Assembly (NCBI RefSeq): GCF_015476235.1
Contig: NZ_CP064338.1
Span: 2,046,001-2,110,000 of the forward strand
From: Caldimonas thermodepolymerans
GTDB lineage: Bacteria > Pseudomonadota > Gammaproteobacteria > Burkholderiales > Burkholderiaceae_C
DNA: 64,000 nt
Reading direction: 5' to 3'
The notes under the pieces were generated by a model, which saw nothing but the letters and a program-made list of their open reading frames with translations, was not told the DNA's origin and searched no databases. Position numbers and translations under genes: made by a program. This document shows, piece after piece, positions 49,573 to 60,782 of the stretch (position 1 is the first letter of the stretch; every line of letters starts with the position of its first letter).

Positions 49573-51899
49573 CAGAAGGCAGTCCCAATCTGAAATTGCA
49601 GACGTTCGATTCTATCCCCGGACTTTGCCCGCACCGGAATACCGTAGGCCAGTTTCAGCGGCCCGACCGGCGAGACCCAGCTGAAGCCGATACCCACCGA
49701 AGCCCGCAGGTTTTCCACCGACACCTTTTCCTGGCGGTCGTCAAAAACGTTGCCCGCGTCGAAATACCCGAACAGCCGCAAGGTCCGGTCGGTACCGGAG
49801 CCGGGGAACGGCACGTACAGCTCGGTATTCAGGTTCAGGCGCTTGTCGCCACCGACGCGGGCCCCCGTGCTGCTGTCGACGAAACCGAAGGAGCTCTGCG
49901 CGAAGCCGCGCACCGACCCCAGGCCACCGCCGGTGAAGTTCTTGAACACCGGCAGCGGACGGCCTGACAGCCCCTTGCCCACGCCCACCTCCGCGTTGAA
50001 CGCCAGCGTGAAGGACTGGCCAAGCGGGATGTACTGCTGGAACTGGTAGTTCGCCTTGACATAGCGGGCGTCGCCGGCCAGGCTGGCCTCGCCGTTGAGG
50101 CGCTGGTAGCGCCCGCGGGTGGGCACCAGCGCACTGTCGCGGCCGTCGCGCGTCCAGCCGATGGTCAGCGGCATGCTGACGCTGCGCGCGCCGAATCGGT
50201 CGCGGTATTCCGAATAACTCAGCGGCATGCCGGCTTCGTCACCTTTGATTTCGGTGCTTTCCACGCCGATACCGAAATACACCGTGTCGTACTCGGTGAA
50301 CGGCACGCCGAAGCGGATCGCCGCGCCGGGGGTGACCAGCTTGTAGTCCGAGCCCTGGCTGGACAGCGGCTGGTTGGTCCGGTAGTACAGGTCGATCGAG
50401 CGCGAGATCCCGTCGATCGTGAAGTACGGGTCCAGCGTGCTGATGATGAAGTTCTGGTTGTACTTGCTGGTGTTGAACTCGAAGCCCAGGTAGTTGCCCG
50501 AACCGAAGATGTTGTCCTGCTTGATCGACGCGGTCAGCGTCAGCTTCTCGGCGCTGGAGAAGCCGGCACCCAGCAGCAGGTTGCCGGTGGGCTTCTCGAC
50601 CACGTTGAGCGTCAGGTCCACCTGGTCCGGGGAGCCGGGCACCTCGTTGGTCTCGATGCTGACCTCGTTGAAGTAGCCCAGGCGGTCGACGCGGTCGCGC
50701 GACAGGCGGATGCGGTCGCCGTCGTACCAGGCGGACTCGAACTGGCGCAGCTCGCGACGGATCACCTCGTCGCGCGTGCGCGTGTTGCCCGCCACGTTGA
50801 TGCGCCTCACGTAGACCCGGCGCTGCGGGTTGGCCACCAGCACCACCTTGACGCGGCCGGTCTCGCGGTCGATGTCGGTCTGCGGCTCGACGCGCGCGAA
50901 CGCATAGCCGAAGGCGCCGAAGCGCTCGGTGAAGGCGCGCACCGTCTCGGCCACGTCCTCGGCGCGGTACGGCTCGCCGGGCTTGATCGTCACCAGCGAC
51001 TTGAAGTCGTCTTCCTTGCCGAAGTACTGGCCTTCCAGCTCCACGGCCGTCACGACGTACGGCTGGCCTTCGTGGATGTTGATCGTGATCGAGATGTCCT
51101 GCTTGTCCGGCGAGATCGCCACCTGCGTGGAGACCACCGAGAACTCGAGGTAGCCGCGGTTCAGGTAGAACGAGCGCAGCTGCTCCAGGTCCGCGTTCAG
51201 CTTCGCACGCGAATACCGGTCGGACTTGGTGTACCAGGTCATCCAGCCGCCTTCGGTCAGCGACATCAGGCCCTTGAGGCGGCTTTCCGGGAAGGCCTTG
51301 GCCCCGACGATGCGGATCTCGCGGATCTTCGCCACCCCGCCTTCGGTGACGGTGAACGTCACGTTGACGCGGTTGCGTTCCTGCGGCGTGACGGTGGTGA
51401 TGACCTCGGCGCCATACAGGCTCTTGGAGAGGTACTGGCGCTTGAGCTCCTGCTCGGCGCGGTCGACCAGCGCCTTGTCGAACGGGCGACCCTCGGCGAT
51501 GCCGACCTCGCGCAGCGCGCGCACCAGCACCTCGCGGTCGAACTCCTTGATGCCGACGAACTCGACATTGGAGACGATGGGACGCTCCTCGACGACGACC
51601 ACCACCACGTCGCCTTCGATCTCCAGCCGCACGTCGGAGAACAGGCCGGTGGCGAACAGGGCACGCAGCGCCGCGGCGCCCTTCTCGTCGTTGTAGGTGT
51701 CACCGATGCGGAACGGCAGCGAACCGAACACGGTGCCCGGCTCGGTGCGTTGCAGGCCTTCGACGCGGATGTCGCGGAGCGTGAAGGGCTCGACCGCCCA
51801 TGCCCATCCGGCATGCAATGCAGCGACGACGGCTGCGGCGATGAGGGAAGGTTTGCGAAGCGAAAACGAACGCTGATGCGAACGGGAGGATGACAGCAT
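49572..51899 (-). CDS. bamA: Outer membrane assembly factor BamA
   Basis: A 775-residue Omp85 protein. A signal peptide (ending AWA near residue 36) is followed by five POTRA domains (from FTLRDIRVEGLQRTEPGTVF) and a 16-stranded barrel. The lid-loop motif VRGF is present in GGLGSVRGFAQSS, and the C-terminus ends in Phe (FQIGTAF), as expected for outer-membrane barrels. It follows rseP with a 5-bp gap. Confidence 0.96.
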   Translation of the reverse strand: MLSSSRSHQRSFSLRKPSLIAAAVVAALHAGWAWAVEPFTLRDIRVEGLQRTEPGTVFGSLPFRIGDTYNDEKGAAALRALFATGLFSDVRLEIEGDVVVVVVEERPIVSNVEFVGIKEFDREVLVRALREVGIAEGRPFDKALVDRAEQELKRQYLSKSLYGAEVITTVTPQERNRVNVTFTVTEGGVAKIREIRIVGAKAFPESRLKGLMSLTEGGWMTWYTKSDRYSRAKLNADLEQLRSFYLNRGYLEFSVVSTQVAISPDKQDISITINIHEGQPYVVTAVELEGQYFGKEDDFKSLVTIKPGEPYRAEDVAETVRAFTERFGAFGYAFARVEPQTDIDRETGRVKVVLVANPQRRVYVRRINVAGNTRTRDEVIRRELRQFESAWYDGDRIRLSRDRVDRLGYFNEVSIETNEVPGSPDQVDLTLNVVEKPTGNLLLGAGFSSAEKLTLTASIKQDNIFGSGNYLGFEFNTSKYNQNFIISTLDPYFTIDGISRSIDLYYRTNQPLSSQGSDYKLVTPGAAIRFGVPFTEYDTVYFGIGVESTEIKGDEAGMPLSYSEYRDRFGARSVSMPLTIGWTRDGRDSALVPTRGRYQRLNGEASLAGDARYVKANYQFQQYIPLGQSFTLAFNAEVGVGKGLSGRPLPVFKNFTGGGLGSVRGFAQSSFGFVDSSTGARVGGDKRLNLNTELYVPFPGSGTDRTLRLFGYFDAGNVFDDRQEKVSVENLRASVGIGFSWVSPVGPLKLAYGIPVRAKSGDRIERLQFQIGTAF

Positions 51900-51904
51900 G
51901 GAGC

Positions 51905-53272
51905 TCAGTGGAGACCCAGGAGGCGGGCCACGTCGTTGTAGAGAGCGAGTGACATCATCACCAGCATGATGGCCACTCCGCCGCGCTGCAGCCGATCCAG
52001 CCACACGTCGGAGATCGGCCGCCCTGTCACTCCCTCGAAAAGATAATACATCAGGTGTCCTCCATCGAGGACCGGCAGCGGCAGCAGGTTGAGCACGCCC
52101 AGACTCACGCTGACCAGCGCCAGGAAGCCGAGGTAATACGACAGGCCCAGCTGCACCGACTGCCCGGCGAAATCGGCGATCGTCAGCGGCCCGCTCAGGT
52201 TCTTCACCGAGGCCTCGCCGATCAGCATCTTGCCCAGCATGCGCAGCGTCAGCGCCGAGACCTCCCAGGTGCGACGCATGCCGTACGCGACCCCCTCCAG
52301 CGGACCGTAGGAAACCTTCACGAACTCGACCGGCTGCCCCACCTCGGCCTCGATGCGCGCGATGCGCTGGCCCTGCTCCTCGATCAGCGCCGGCTCCACG
52401 CGCAGCGTCACGACCTGCCCGGCGCGATCCACGCGCAGGGTCAGCGGCCGCGCCCCCTCACGGTCGACCGAGGCGCGGATGCGCTGGCGCAGGCTCGCGG
52501 CATCGGCCACCGGCTCGCCGTCGATGGACAGCACCCGGTCGCCGCTGCGCAGCCCGGCGCGCTCGGCCGGACCGCCCGGCAGCACGCGCCCGAGCACCGG
52601 CGCACTGTACGGCTGGCCGAGGCCGATCTTCTGCATCAGCGTGGCATCCACCTCGCGCGAGCCCAGGATGCCGAGCGGCAGCACCACCTCGCGCGGCCGC
52701 TGGCCATGGGCATCGGTGAGCTGCAGGGCCAGGTCGCGGCCATGCACCGTGGCGTCGGTGACGTACCAGCGCAGGTCGTGGTAGGAGCGGATCTCGACCG
52801 GTTCGCCGCCAGGCTCCTGCACCGCCCGCACCCAGTCGCCCGCACGCATGCCGGCACGCTCGGCGAGGCTGCCGGCAGCCGGCGCGCCGAGCAGCGCCTT
52901 CGGCTCGTCGGTGCCGATCCAGCCGGCCGCGGCATACAGCACGATGGCCAGGATCAGGTTGGCCGCAGGCCCCGCGGCGACGATCAGCGCGCGCGAGCGC
53001 AGCGGCTTGCGGTTGAACGCCTGGTCCGCCAGCGCGGGCGGCACCACCCCTTCGCGCTCGTCGAGCATGCGCACGTAGCCGCCGAAGGGCAGCGCGCACA
53101 CGACGAACTCGGTGCTGTCGGGCGTGCGCTGCCGACGCCACAGCACCTTGCCGAAGCCGACCGAAAAGCGCAGCACCTTCACGCCGCAGGCGCGGGCCAT
53201 GCGGTAGTGGCCCCACTCGTGCACGACGATGAGGATGGCGATGGTCAGCAGGAATGCGAACACGGTGGTCAT
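51905..53272 (-). CDS. rseP: Site-2 metalloprotease RseP
   Basis: A 455-residue inner-membrane protease that cleaves anti-sigma factor RseA and remnant signal peptides. The zinc motif HEWGH is in the first helix ([11 protein letters not shown]); two PDZ domains follow (about 115-310), and the second catalytic motif is [13 protein letters not shown]. The ATG overlaps the dxr stop (ATGA). Confidence 0.95.
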   Translation of the reverse strand: MTTVFAFLLTIAILIVVHEWGHYRMARACGVKVLRFSVGFGKVLWRRQRTPDSTEFVVCALPFGGYVRMLDEREGVVPPALADQAFNRKPLRSRALIVAAGPAANLILAIVLYAAAGWIGTDEPKALLGAPAAGSLAERAGMRAGDWVRAVQEPGGEPVEIRSYHDLRWYVTDATVHGRDLALQLTDAHGQRPREVVLPLGILGSREVDATLMQKIGLGQPYSAPVLGRVLPGGPAERAGLRSGDRVLSIDGEPVADAASLRQRIRASVDREGARPLTLRVDRAGQVVTLRVEPALIEEQGQRIARIEAEVGQPVEFVKVSYGPLEGVAYGMRRTWEVSALTLRMLGKMLIGEASVKNLSGPLTIADFAGQSVQLGLSYYLGFLALVSVSLGVLNLLPLPVLDGGHLMYYLFEGVTGRPISDVWLDRLQRGGVAIMLVMMSLALYNDVARLLGLH

Positions 53273-54471
53273 GCGGCCATCCCCTTCACGAGCTGGCGCG
53301 CGTGCCGGCGGGCGCCGGCGTCCAGGTCCAGCAGCCCCTCGAGCGAGGCGGCTGCGTCGGCCGTCGGCACCACGTCCTCGAGCGTGCGCGCGTTCACCGT
53401 GTGAATCTGGTCGAAGCGGATGGTTCCGGCCAGGAAGGCCGCCACCGCCTCCTCGTTCGCCGCGTTCAGCACCGCGGTGCTGCCGGCCGCCCCGCGCAGC
53501 GTCTCCCAGGCCAGCTGCAGGCCGGGGAAGCGGCGCGCGTCCGGGGCCTCGAAGCTCAGCCCCGCCAGCCGGGTGAAGTCCGGCGCCTGCGCGCCGGAAT
53601 CGATGCGTTCCGGGTAGGCCAGGCCGAAGGCGATCGGCACGCGCATGTCGGGCGTGCCGAGCTGCGCCAGCACCGAGCGGTCGCGGCACACCACCATCGA
53701 GTGGATGATGCTCTGCGGATGGATCACCACCTCGATCTGTTCCGGCGCCAGGTCGAACAGCCAGCGCGCCTCGATGACCTCGAGCGCCTTGTTCATCATG
53801 GTCGCCGAGTCGACCGAGATCTTGCGCCCCATCACCCAGTTCGGATGCGCGCAGGCCTGCTCGGGCGTGACGTCGCGCAGGCTGGCCGGATCGGCCTGGC
53901 GGAACGGACCGCCCGAGGCGGTCAGGATGATGCGCTCGACGCGCTGCGCCCACGTGGCCGGATCCTCGGGCAAGCACTGGAAGATCGCCGAGTGCTCGCT
54001 GTCGATCGGCAGCAGCTGTGCTCCCCCCGCGCGCACGGCGTGCATGAAGAAGGCCCCGCCGACCACCAGCGCCTCCTTGTTGGCCAGCAGCAGGCGCTTG
54101 CCGGCACGCGCCGCGGCCAGGCACGGCGACAGCCCTGCGGCGCCGACGATGGCCGCCATCACGGTGTCGACCTCGGGGTGCGCCGCCACCTCGTCCAGCG
54201 CCGCCGCGCCGCTCAGCACCTCGGTACGGCAGCCGGCCGCCTTGAGCCGCTGGCGCAGCTCGGCCGCAGCCTGCGCATCGGACATCACGGCATAGCGCGG
54301 CGCCCAGCGCAGGCACTGCTGCAGGAGTTCCTCGACACGGCGGTGCGCGGTCAGCGCGAACACCTCGTAGCGCGAGGGATGGCGGGCGATGACATCCAGC
54401 GTGTTGACACCGATCGAGCCGGTGGAGCCCAGGATGCACACCTGCCGGCGTGCCGTGGACAAGGCGTTCAT
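53269..54471 (-). CDS. dxr: 1-deoxy-D-xylulose 5-phosphate reductoisomerase
   Basis: A 400-residue NADPH enzyme of the MEP isoprenoid pathway and the fosmidomycin target. It shows [39 protein letters not shown] and TASGGPFR. It overlaps cdsA at the start and rseP at the end. Confidence 0.96.
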   Translation of the reverse strand: MNALSTARRQVCILGSTGSIGVNTLDVIARHPSRYEVFALTAHRRVEELLQQCLRWAPRYAVMSDAQAAAELRQRLKAAGCRTEVLSGAAALDEVAAHPEVDTVMAAIVGAAGLSPCLAAARAGKRLLLANKEALVVGGAFFMHAVRAGGAQLLPIDSEHSAIFQCLPEDPATWAQRVERIILTASGGPFRQADPASLRDVTPEQACAHPNWVMGRKISVDSATMMNKALEVIEARWLFDLAPEQIEVVIHPQSIIHSMVVCRDRSVLAQLGTPDMRVPIAFGLAYPERIDSGAQAPDFTRLAGLSFEAPDARRFPGLQLAWETLRGAAGSTAVLNAANEEAVAAFLAGTIRFDQIHTVNARTLEDVVPTADAAASLEGLLDLDAGARRHARQLVKGMAA

Positions 54472-55304
54472 CTCAGCAGGCTCAGGTTCAGCGCGATGGG
54501 CAGCACCGGCAGCAACGCATCGATGCGGTCGAGCACGCCACCGTGGCCCGGCAGCAGCTGGCTGCTGTCCTTGGCCCCCACGCTACGTTTGATCAAGGAT
54601 TCGAACAGGTCGCCGACCACGCTCATTGCCGCCAGGAAAGCGCAGACCACCACCACCCCGACCCAGCCGAAGCTGGCGCGGATGCCGGTGTACAGGCTCG
54701 CGCTGCCGAAGTCCCAGCGCGCGTCGGCGGCGATCCACAGCACGGCCAGCAGCAGCACGCCGGCCATGCCGGACCACACGCCCTCCCAGCTCTTGCCCGG
54801 GCTGATGGCCGGCGCGAGCTTGCGCTTGCCGAACGCGCGGCCGCCGAAGTAGGCCGCGATGTCGGCGGCCCACACGAGGCAGAACACCGACAGCAGGAAG
54901 TTCAGCCCGATGGCCTTGGACTGGGTCAGCGCCAGCCAGGTCAGCCACAGGATGCCCACCCCGAGCAGCAGGCGCAGCGCCTGCGGCAGACGGGGCCATT
55001 GCGTCGGGCCGAGCCGCAGCAGCCAGGCACCGCCCAGCACCCAGGCCACGGTGGCGATCCACCACAGGGTCGGGGCTTGCAGCGAGGCCAGCGCCGGCCA
55101 GCTGAGCAGGCAGATCACGGCCACGCCGGCCCCCATGCCGATGGCAGGCGCGGACGCGAGTCCGTTGAGCCGCCCCCACTCCCAGCCGGCCGCGGCGACC
55201 GCCACCAGCGTCAGCACCGCGAACGGCCAGACCGGCGCGGCAAACAGGGCCGGCAGCAGCACGGCCAGCAGCAGCACAGCGGTGATCACGCGCTGCTTGA
55301 GCAT
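54468..55304 (-). CDS. cdsA: Phosphatidate cytidylyltransferase
   Basis: A 278-residue membrane enzyme making CDP-diacylglycerol. It has about eight hydrophobic helices and the C-terminal signature [21 protein letters not shown] followed by LDRIDALL. It is 4 bp downstream of uppS and overlaps dxr by 4 bp. Confidence 0.95.
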   Translation of the reverse strand: MLKQRVITAVLLLAVLLPALFAAPVWPFAVLTLVAVAAAGWEWGRLNGLASAPAIGMGAGVAVICLLSWPALASLQAPTLWWIATVAWVLGGAWLLRLGPTQWPRLPQALRLLLGVGILWLTWLALTQSKAIGLNFLLSVFCLVWAADIAAYFGGRAFGKRKLAPAISPGKSWEGVWSGMAGVLLLAVLWIAADARWDFGSASLYTGIRASFGWVGVVVVCAFLAAMSVVGDLFESLIKRSVGAKDSSQLLPGHGGVLDRIDALLPVLPIALNLSLLR

Positions 55305-55308
55305 GGCC

Positions 55309-56040
55309 TCAGACCTCCTCGGCGGTGCGTGCGGGCGCAGTGGCGGGCTTGACGTCGCCGAACCGGCGCTCCCGGGCCGCGTAGGCGGCCAGCGCCGCGT
55401 CCAGCTGCCCGGCGTCGAAGTCCGGCCACAGACAGTCGGTGAAGTACAGCTCGGCGTAGGCCGCCTGCCACAGCAGGAAGTTGCTGATGCGCAGTTCCCC
55501 GCCGGTGCGGATGAACAGGTCCGGATCGGGCGCGTGGCTGAGCGCCATGTAGCGCGCCAGCGTCGCCTCCGAGAGGTCGTCGGGGCCGAGCCCGTCGGCC
55601 ATCGCGCGGCGGCAGGCCTGCACGATGTCCCAGCGGCCGCCGTAGTTGAACGCGACCGACAGGACCATGCGGCTGTTGTGCCGGGTGGCGGCCTCCGCCT
55701 GGTCCCAGGACGCCTTGACCTTGTCGGACACCTTGGAGCGGTCGCCGACGATGTGGATGCGCACGCCCGCCTCGGCCAGCTGCTGGACATGCTTGGAAAC
55801 GGCCACCAGCACCAGCTTCATCAACCCGGAGACTTCCTCCTCGGGGCGCTTCCAGTTCTCGGAGGAGAACGCGAACACCGTGAGGTATTCGATGCCGCGC
55901 TCGGCGCAGGCGCGCACGGTGCGCACCAACGCCTCGACGCCCTGCTCGTGCCCGAGGACACGAGGCATCCGGCGCCGGGACGCCCAGCGCCCATTGCCAT
56001 CCATCACGATGGCCACATGGCGGGGAAGTGCGCCTGTCAC
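55309..56040 (-). CDS. uppS: Undecaprenyl diphosphate synthase
   Basis: A 243-residue cis-prenyltransferase making the C55 lipid carrier. It shows VAIVMDGNGRWASRR with the catalytic Asp, YLTVFAFSSENWKRP, and the C-terminal DLFIRTGGELRISNFLLWQ and YTEL-equivalent YAELYFTDCLWPDF. Confidence 0.96.
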   Translation of the reverse strand: MTGALPRHVAIVMDGNGRWASRRRMPRVLGHEQGVEALVRTVRACAERGIEYLTVFAFSSENWKRPEEEVSGLMKLVLVAVSKHVQQLAEAGVRIHIVGDRSKVSDKVKASWDQAEAATRHNSRMVLSVAFNYGGRWDIVQACRRAMADGLGPDDLSEATLARYMALSHAPDPDLFIRTGGELRISNFLLWQAAYAELYFTDCLWPDFDAGQLDAALAAYAARERRFGDVKPATAPARTAEEV

Positions 56041-56064
56041 GGTGCCGGGGGTGCCGCAGCAGCG

Positions 56065-56625
56065 TCAGATGGCCAGGATCTCGGCTTCCTTGGCCGCGAC
56101 CAGCTTGTCGATCTCCGCGACGGTGCGGTCGGTCAGTTTCTGGATCTCGTCCTGCGACCGGCGCTCCTCGTCCTCGGTGATCTGCTTTTCCTTCATCAGC
56201 TTCTTGGCCTGCTCGTTGGCGTCACGCCGCAGGTTGCGCACCGCCACCTTGGCTTCCTCGCCGGCGTGCTTGACCACCTTGGTGAGTTCCTTGCGGCGTT
56301 CCTCGGTCAGCGGCGGCATCGGCACGCGCAGCAGGTCGCCCTGCGCGGACGGGTTCAGGCCCAGGTCGGATTCGCGGATGGCCTTCTCGATCTTCGGGCC
56401 CATGCCCTTTTCCCACGGCTGGACGCTGATGGTGCGGGCGTCCAGCAGCGTGACGTTGGCCACCTGGCTGATGGGCACCATGGAGCCGTAGTACTCCACG
56501 TGCACCTGGTCGAGCAGGCCGGGGTGGGCACGACCGGTACGGATCTTCGCCAGTTCCTGCTTGAAGGCCTCGACCGATTTCTGCATCTTCTGTTCGGTCG
56601 TCTTCTTGATCTCTGCAATGTTCAT
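56065..56625 (-). CDS. frr: Ribosome recycling factor
   Basis: A 186-residue tRNA-mimicking protein that splits post-termination ribosomes with EF-G. Landmarks are [19 protein letters not shown], the hinge region, and [15 protein letters not shown]. The start MNIAEIKK at 56625 is preferred over a GTG/ATG six codons upstream because it fits family length. Confidence 0.96.
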   Translation of the reverse strand: MNIAEIKKTTEQKMQKSVEAFKQELAKIRTGRAHPGLLDQVHVEYYGSMVPISQVANVTLLDARTISVQPWEKGMGPKIEKAIRESDLGLNPSAQGDLLRVPMPPLTEERRKELTKVVKHAGEEAKVAVRNLRRDANEQAKKLMKEKQITEDEERRSQDEIQKLTDRTVAEIDKLVAAKEAEILAI

Positions 56626-56639
56626 GTGCGTCGTACTCC

Positions 56640-57350
56640 TCAAACGTGGACGAGCGTGCCCTCGTCTTCACCGAGCACCACGCGCTTGAGCGCGCCCGGC
56701 TTGAAGATGCTGAACACCTTGATCGGCAGCTTCTGGTCGCGGCACAGCGCGAAGGCCGTGGTATCCAGCACCTGCAGGTTCTTGATGATGGCCTCGTCGA
56801 AGCTGATGTTGGTGTAGCGGACGGCGTTGGCGTCCTTCTTCGGATCGGCGCTGTAGACGCCGTCGACCTTGGTCGCCTTGAGCATGATCTGCGCGCCGAT
56901 CTCGGCACCGCGCAGCGCGGCGGCGGTGTCGGTGGTGAAGAACGGGTTGCCGGTCCCCGCGGCAAAGATCACCACCTTGCCTTCCTCGAGATACTGCAGC
57001 GCCTTGGGCCGCACGTACGGTTCGACGATCTGCTCGATGCCGATGGCCGACATCACCCGGGCCGTCATGCCTTCCTGGCGCATGGTGTCGGCCAGGGCCA
57101 GCGCGTTCATGACGGTGGCAAGCATGCCCATGTAGTCGGCGGTGGCGCGGTCCATGCCGACCGAGCCGCCGGCCACGCCACGGAAGATGTTGCCCCCGCC
57201 GATCACGATCGCCACTTCGGTCCCCAGGGCCGTCACTTCCTGGATTTCGCGCACCATGCGGACGATGGTGGCGCGGTTGATGCCATATGCGTCATCGCCC
57301 ATCAGGGCTTCACCTGAAAGCTTGAGCAGGATGCGCTTGTAGGCCGGCAT
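56640..57350 (-). CDS. pyrH: UMP kinase
   Basis: A 236-residue hexameric kinase phosphorylating UMP. It shows [46 protein letters not shown] and [21 protein letters not shown] precedes the ATG at 57350. Confidence 0.97.
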   Translation of the reverse strand: MPAYKRILLKLSGEALMGDDAYGINRATIVRMVREIQEVTALGTEVAIVIGGGNIFRGVAGGSVGMDRATADYMGMLATVMNALALADTMRQEGMTARVMSAIGIEQIVEPYVRPKALQYLEEGKVVIFAAGTGNPFFTTDTAAALRGAEIGAQIMLKATKVDGVYSADPKKDANAVRYTNISFDEAIIKNLQVLDTTAFALCRDQKLPIKVFSIFKPGALKRVVLGEDEGTLVHV

Positions 57351-57412
57351 GCAGTTCTCCAATCGTGCGGCGCCCGGGGTGACCGAAGTGTAGTGGGTAG
57401 TTTCGAAGCGAG

Positions 57413-58303
57413 TTACTGGCCCTTGGCTGCGGCGACCTGGGCGGCCACCTCGGCGGCGAAGTCGTCCTGCTTCTTCTCGATGCCCTCGCCCACCACGTAC
57501 AGGGTGAAGCCCTTGACGGTGGTGTTGGCGGCCTTGAGCATCTGCTCGACCGACTGCTTGTCGTTCTTCACGAAGGCCTGGTTCAGCAGCGAGACTTCCT
57601 TGAGGTACTTCTGCACCGAGCCTTCGACCATCTTGGCGACGATGTCGGCCGGCTTGCCGGACTCGGCGGCCTTCTGCTGGGCGATCGAGCGCTCCTTCTC
57701 GATCAGCTCGGCCGGCACGTCGGCGGCCGACAGGGCCACCGGCTTCATGGCCGCCACGTGCATCGCGACGTCCTTGGCCGCCACGTCGTCACCGTCGTAC
57801 TCGACAACCACGCCGATGCGGGTGCCGTGCAGGTAGTAGGCCAGCTTGCCGCCGCCGGCGTAGCGCTTGAAGCGGCGGATGGTCATGTTCTCGCCGATCT
57901 TGCCGATCAAGCCCTTGCGCACGTCCTCGACCGTCGGGCCGAAGCCGTCCTGCGACAGCGGCAGCGCCGACAGCGCGGCCACGTCGGCCGGATCGTTCTT
58001 GGCGACCAGCTCGGCCAGCGACTTGACGAAGGCCTGGAAGGCGTCGTTCTTCGAGACGAAGTCGGTTTCGCAGTTGACTTCGATGATCGCGCCGGTGCTG
58101 CCCTCGACGTAGGCTGCCACGACGCCCTCGGCGGTCACGCGCGAGGCGGCCTTGCCGGCCTTGTTGCCCAGTTTGACGCGCAGGATTTCCTCCGCGCGGG
58201 CCATGTCGCCGTCGGCCTCGGTCAGGGCCTTCTTGCACTCCATCATCGGGGCGTCGGTCTTGGCGCGCAGCTCGGCGACCATGCTTGCAGTGATTGCGGG
58301 CAT
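57413..58303 (-). CDS. tsf: Translation elongation factor Ts
   Basis: A 296-residue exchange factor for EF-Tu. The N-terminal UBA-like domain has [17 protein letters not shown], and the core has [14 protein letters not shown] and MHVAAMKP. It follows rpsB across a strong terminator-like hairpin. Confidence 0.97.
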   Translation of the reverse strand: MPAITASMVAELRAKTDAPMMECKKALTEADGDMARAEEILRVKLGNKAGKAASRVTAEGVVAAYVEGSTGAIIEVNCETDFVSKNDAFQAFVKSLAELVAKNDPADVAALSALPLSQDGFGPTVEDVRKGLIGKIGENMTIRRFKRYAGGGKLAYYLHGTRIGVVVEYDGDDVAAKDVAMHVAAMKPVALSAADVPAELIEKERSIAQQKAAESGKPADIVAKMVEGSVQKYLKEVSLLNQAFVKNDKQSVEQMLKAANTTVKGFTLYVVGEGIEKKQDDFAAEVAAQVAAAKGQ

Positions 58304-58372
58304 CTCGTATCTCCGGTTCTCTACAGGAACTCCGGGGCGTGCGGCCCCGGCATCAATTCGTTTCGCGGCTTT

Positions 58373-58397
58373 AAAAAAAAGGGGCTGAAGCAGCCCC
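58373..58397 (-). terminator. Intrinsic terminator/attenuator between rpsB and tsf
   Basis: On the minus strand ggggctg-ctt-cagcccc is followed by eight Ts. This is one of the clearest intrinsic terminators in the window, located inside the rpsB-tsf gene pair 22 bp after the rpsB stop. Confidence 0.9.
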
Positions 58398-58419
58398 TCC
58401 TTTCCAGGCTCTGACGGGC

Positions 58420-59166
58420 TCAGGCGTTCTCGTTGACTTCCACGAACTCGTCCGCGCCCCCGGATGCGGCCTGCACGACCTCGTTCACGGCGTTGGCCTT
58501 GCCTTCGAGCACCGCGTCGGCGACCGCCCGGGCATACAGTGCCACAGCCTTGGCCGAGTCGTCGTTACCGGGGATGACGTAATCGATCTCGGCAGGCGAG
58601 TGGTTGGTGTCGACCACGCCGATCACCGGGATGCCGAGCTTCTTGGCTTCGGCCACCGCGATCTTGTGGTAGCCCACGTCGATGACGAACAGCGCGTCGG
58701 GCAGCGCGTTCATGTCCTGGATGCCGCCGATGTCCTTCTCGAGCTTGGCCAGCTCGCGCTGGAACAGCAGCGCTTCCTTCTTGCTCATGTGCTCCAGGCC
58801 GGCTTCGGCCTGGGCCTGCATGTCCTTGAGCTTCTTCAGCGAGGACTTGACCGTCTTGAAGTTGGTCAGCATGCCGCCCAGCCAGCGCTGATCCACGTAG
58901 GGCATGCCGCAACGCTGGGCTTCCTGGGCGATGATCTCGCGCGCCTGGCGCTTGGTGCCGACCATCAGGATGGTGCCGCGCTTGGCCGACAGCTGGCGGA
59001 TGTACTTCATCGCCTCCTCGAACAGCGGCAGCGTCTTTTCGAGGTTGATGATGTGGATCTTGTTGCGATGGCCGAAGATGTAGGGGGCCATCTTGGGGTT
59101 CCAGAAGCGGGTCTGGTGACCGAAATGGACACCCGCTTCCAGCATTTCGCGCATGGTGACGGACAT
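58420..59166 (-). CDS. rpsB: Ribosomal protein uS2
   Basis: A 248-residue 30S protein. [38 protein letters not shown], and [12 protein letters not shown] are diagnostic. The start at 59166 (MSVTMREML) follows TTTGGAGC. It is the first gene of the rpsB-to-trmH gene run. Confidence 0.97.
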   Translation of the reverse strand: MSVTMREMLEAGVHFGHQTRFWNPKMAPYIFGHRNKIHIINLEKTLPLFEEAMKYIRQLSAKRGTILMVGTKRQAREIIAQEAQRCGMPYVDQRWLGGMLTNFKTVKSSLKKLKDMQAQAEAGLEHMSKKEALLFQRELAKLEKDIGGIQDMNALPDALFVIDVGYHKIAVAEAKKLGIPVIGVVDTNHSPAEIDYVIPGNDDSAKAVALYARAVADAVLEGKANAVNEVVQAASGGADEFVEVNENA

Positions 59167-59407
59167 GGAATGCTCCAAAGTTGGGTCTAGAATCCGGCGC
59201 GAATTGCAACGAGCAGTCAACGAAGTTGCTCGCCGCAACACCTTGAAGTTGCCGGTTCGCGATTTGCTTATCTGGCGCCCTGCCTGGTCGTCACCAGCCG
59301 CTGCGGCTCAGCGGGAAATGCGTTGAAATCGCACTGAGAACAACGATGCCGGCGAATCACCGGGGCATCCCAGGCAGACAGAACGCCTGCCTAGCCTCCA
59401 GATAAAC
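59167..59407 (-). promoter_or_regulatory. Long rpsB 5' leader
   Basis: From the predicted start near 59407 to the rpsB ATG the leader is about 240 nt and contains several inverted repeats (for example aggcag / ctgcct and ccggtga / cgccgg). rpsB leaders in many proteobacteria bind S2 for autogenous control; that is known for the gene but is only inferred here. Confidence 0.4.
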
Positions 59408-59413
59408 CCGAAG

Positions 59414-59422
59414 AGTATAGCA
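59414..59422 (-). promoter_or_regulatory. Extended -10 promoter of rpsB
   Basis: TGC-TATACT on the minus strand, identical to the element upstream of rpsF. The -35 region would lie inside the divergent amidase gene start and shows no good match. Confidence 0.6.
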
Positions 59423-59427
59423 TCACC

Positions 59428-60777
59428 ATGCACACCGATCTCAGCGCCGCGCGCACCGCGGTGCACGCCGGCCGGCAGTCCGCGCTCGCGCTGCTGGCCG
59501 AAGCGCAAGCTGCCGCCGAGCAGCCTGCGGCGCGCCACGTCTTCATCCGCACCTTCGGCGAGCAGGCGCAAGCCGCCGCGCGCGCCGCCGACCTGGCCGC
59601 CGCAGCCGGCGCCCCCGGCCTGCCGCTCGCGGGCCTGGCTATCAGCGTCAAGGACCTGTTCGACGTGGCCGGCCACCCCACCACCGCCGGCTCGGTCGTG
59701 CTGGCCGACGCCCCGCCCGCCGCCCGGGACGCCACCGCGGTGGCGCGGCTGCGCCAGGCGGGCGCCGCGCTGGTGGGCCATACCAACATGACGGAGTTCG
59801 CCTTTTCGGGCGTGGGCTGGAACCCGCACTACGGCACGCCGGTGAACCCGTCTGACACGAGCGTCGAGCGCATCCCGGGCGGATCGACCTCCGGCGGCGC
59901 GGTGTCGGTGGCGCTCGGCGCCGCCTGGGCCGCGCTCGGCTCGGACACCGGCGGCTCGATCCGCATCCCGGCGGCCCTGCAGGGGCTGGTCGGCTTCAAG
60001 AACACCGCCTGCCTGACGCCGCTGGACGGCTGCGTGCCGCTGTCGACCACGCTGGACACCGCCTGCGCGATCACGAAGAGCGTGCGCGACGCCGTGCTGC
60101 TGCACGAGATCCTGGCCGCGCGCAGCGTGCGCCTGCAGGCGCGCCCGCTGTCGGGTTGGCGCCTGGCCGTGGCACGCACCACGATGCTGGACGGGATGGA
60201 CGACACGGTCGCCGACGCGTTCGCGCAGGCCCTGCAGCGCCTGCGCGACCAGGGTGCGCAGATCAAGGAGATCGCGCTGGCCGAACTCGCGGAGCTGGCG
60301 GACATCCAGGCCACCGGCGGGTTTGCGGCGGCCGAAAGCTGGGCCTGGCACCGCGCGCGCCTGCAGGCCAGCGAAGACCGCTACGACCCGCGCGTCGCGC
60401 AGCGCATCCGCCGTGGCGCAGCGATGGGCGCGGCCGACTACATCGACCTGATCCAGGCACGCCGCGCCTGGATCGCGCGCGTCGAGCAACGACTGGCGGG
60501 CTTCGATGCGGTGCTGTCGCCGACCGTGCCGGTCGTCGCGCCGACGCTGGCCAGCATCGCGGAGGACGACGCGGAGTTCTTCCGCGTCAACGCCCTGCTG
60601 CTGCGCAATCCATCGGTCGTCAACATGCTCGACGGCTGCGCGCTGTCGCTGCCCTGCCACCGCCCCGGGCAACTGCCGGTCGGGCTGATGGTGTGGGCCG
60701 GCCACCTGCAGGACGACACGGTGCTGTCGGTCTCGCTGGAGATCGAAGCGGCCCTGGCGGCGACGAAAGGCGACTGA
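59428..60777 (+). CDS. Amidase signature-family enzyme
   Basis: A 449-residue hydrolase of the GatA/amidase superfamily. The Ser-Ser-Lys triad is visible: Lys in AGLAISVKDLFDVAG, the cis-Ser in PGGSTSGGAVSVALG and the nucleophile Ser in LGSDTGGSIRIPAAL. The substrate is unknown; it is not part of a gatCAB operon here. Its start is very close to the divergent rpsB promoter. A DadA-like gene follows after 5 bp. Confidence 0.88.
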   Translation: MHTDLSAARTAVHAGRQSALALLAEAQAAAEQPAARHVFIRTFGEQAQAAARAADLAAAAGAPGLPLAGLAISVKDLFDVAGHPTTAGSVVLADAPPAARDATAVARLRQAGAALVGHTNMTEFAFSGVGWNPHYGTPVNPSDTSVERIPGGSTSGGAVSVALGAAWAALGSDTGGSIRIPAALQGLVGFKNTACLTPLDGCVPLSTTLDTACAITKSVRDAVLLHEILAARSVRLQARPLSGWRLAVARTTMLDGMDDTVADAFAQALQRLRDQGAQIKEIALAELAELADIQATGGFAAAESWAWHRARLQASEDRYDPRVAQRIRRGAAMGAADYIDLIQARRAWIARVEQRLAGFDAVLSPTVPVVAPTLASIAEDDAEFFRVNALLLRNPSVVNMLDGCALSLPCHRPGQLPVGLMVWAGHLQDDTVLSVSLEIEAALAATKGD

Positions 60778-60782
60778 GCACC

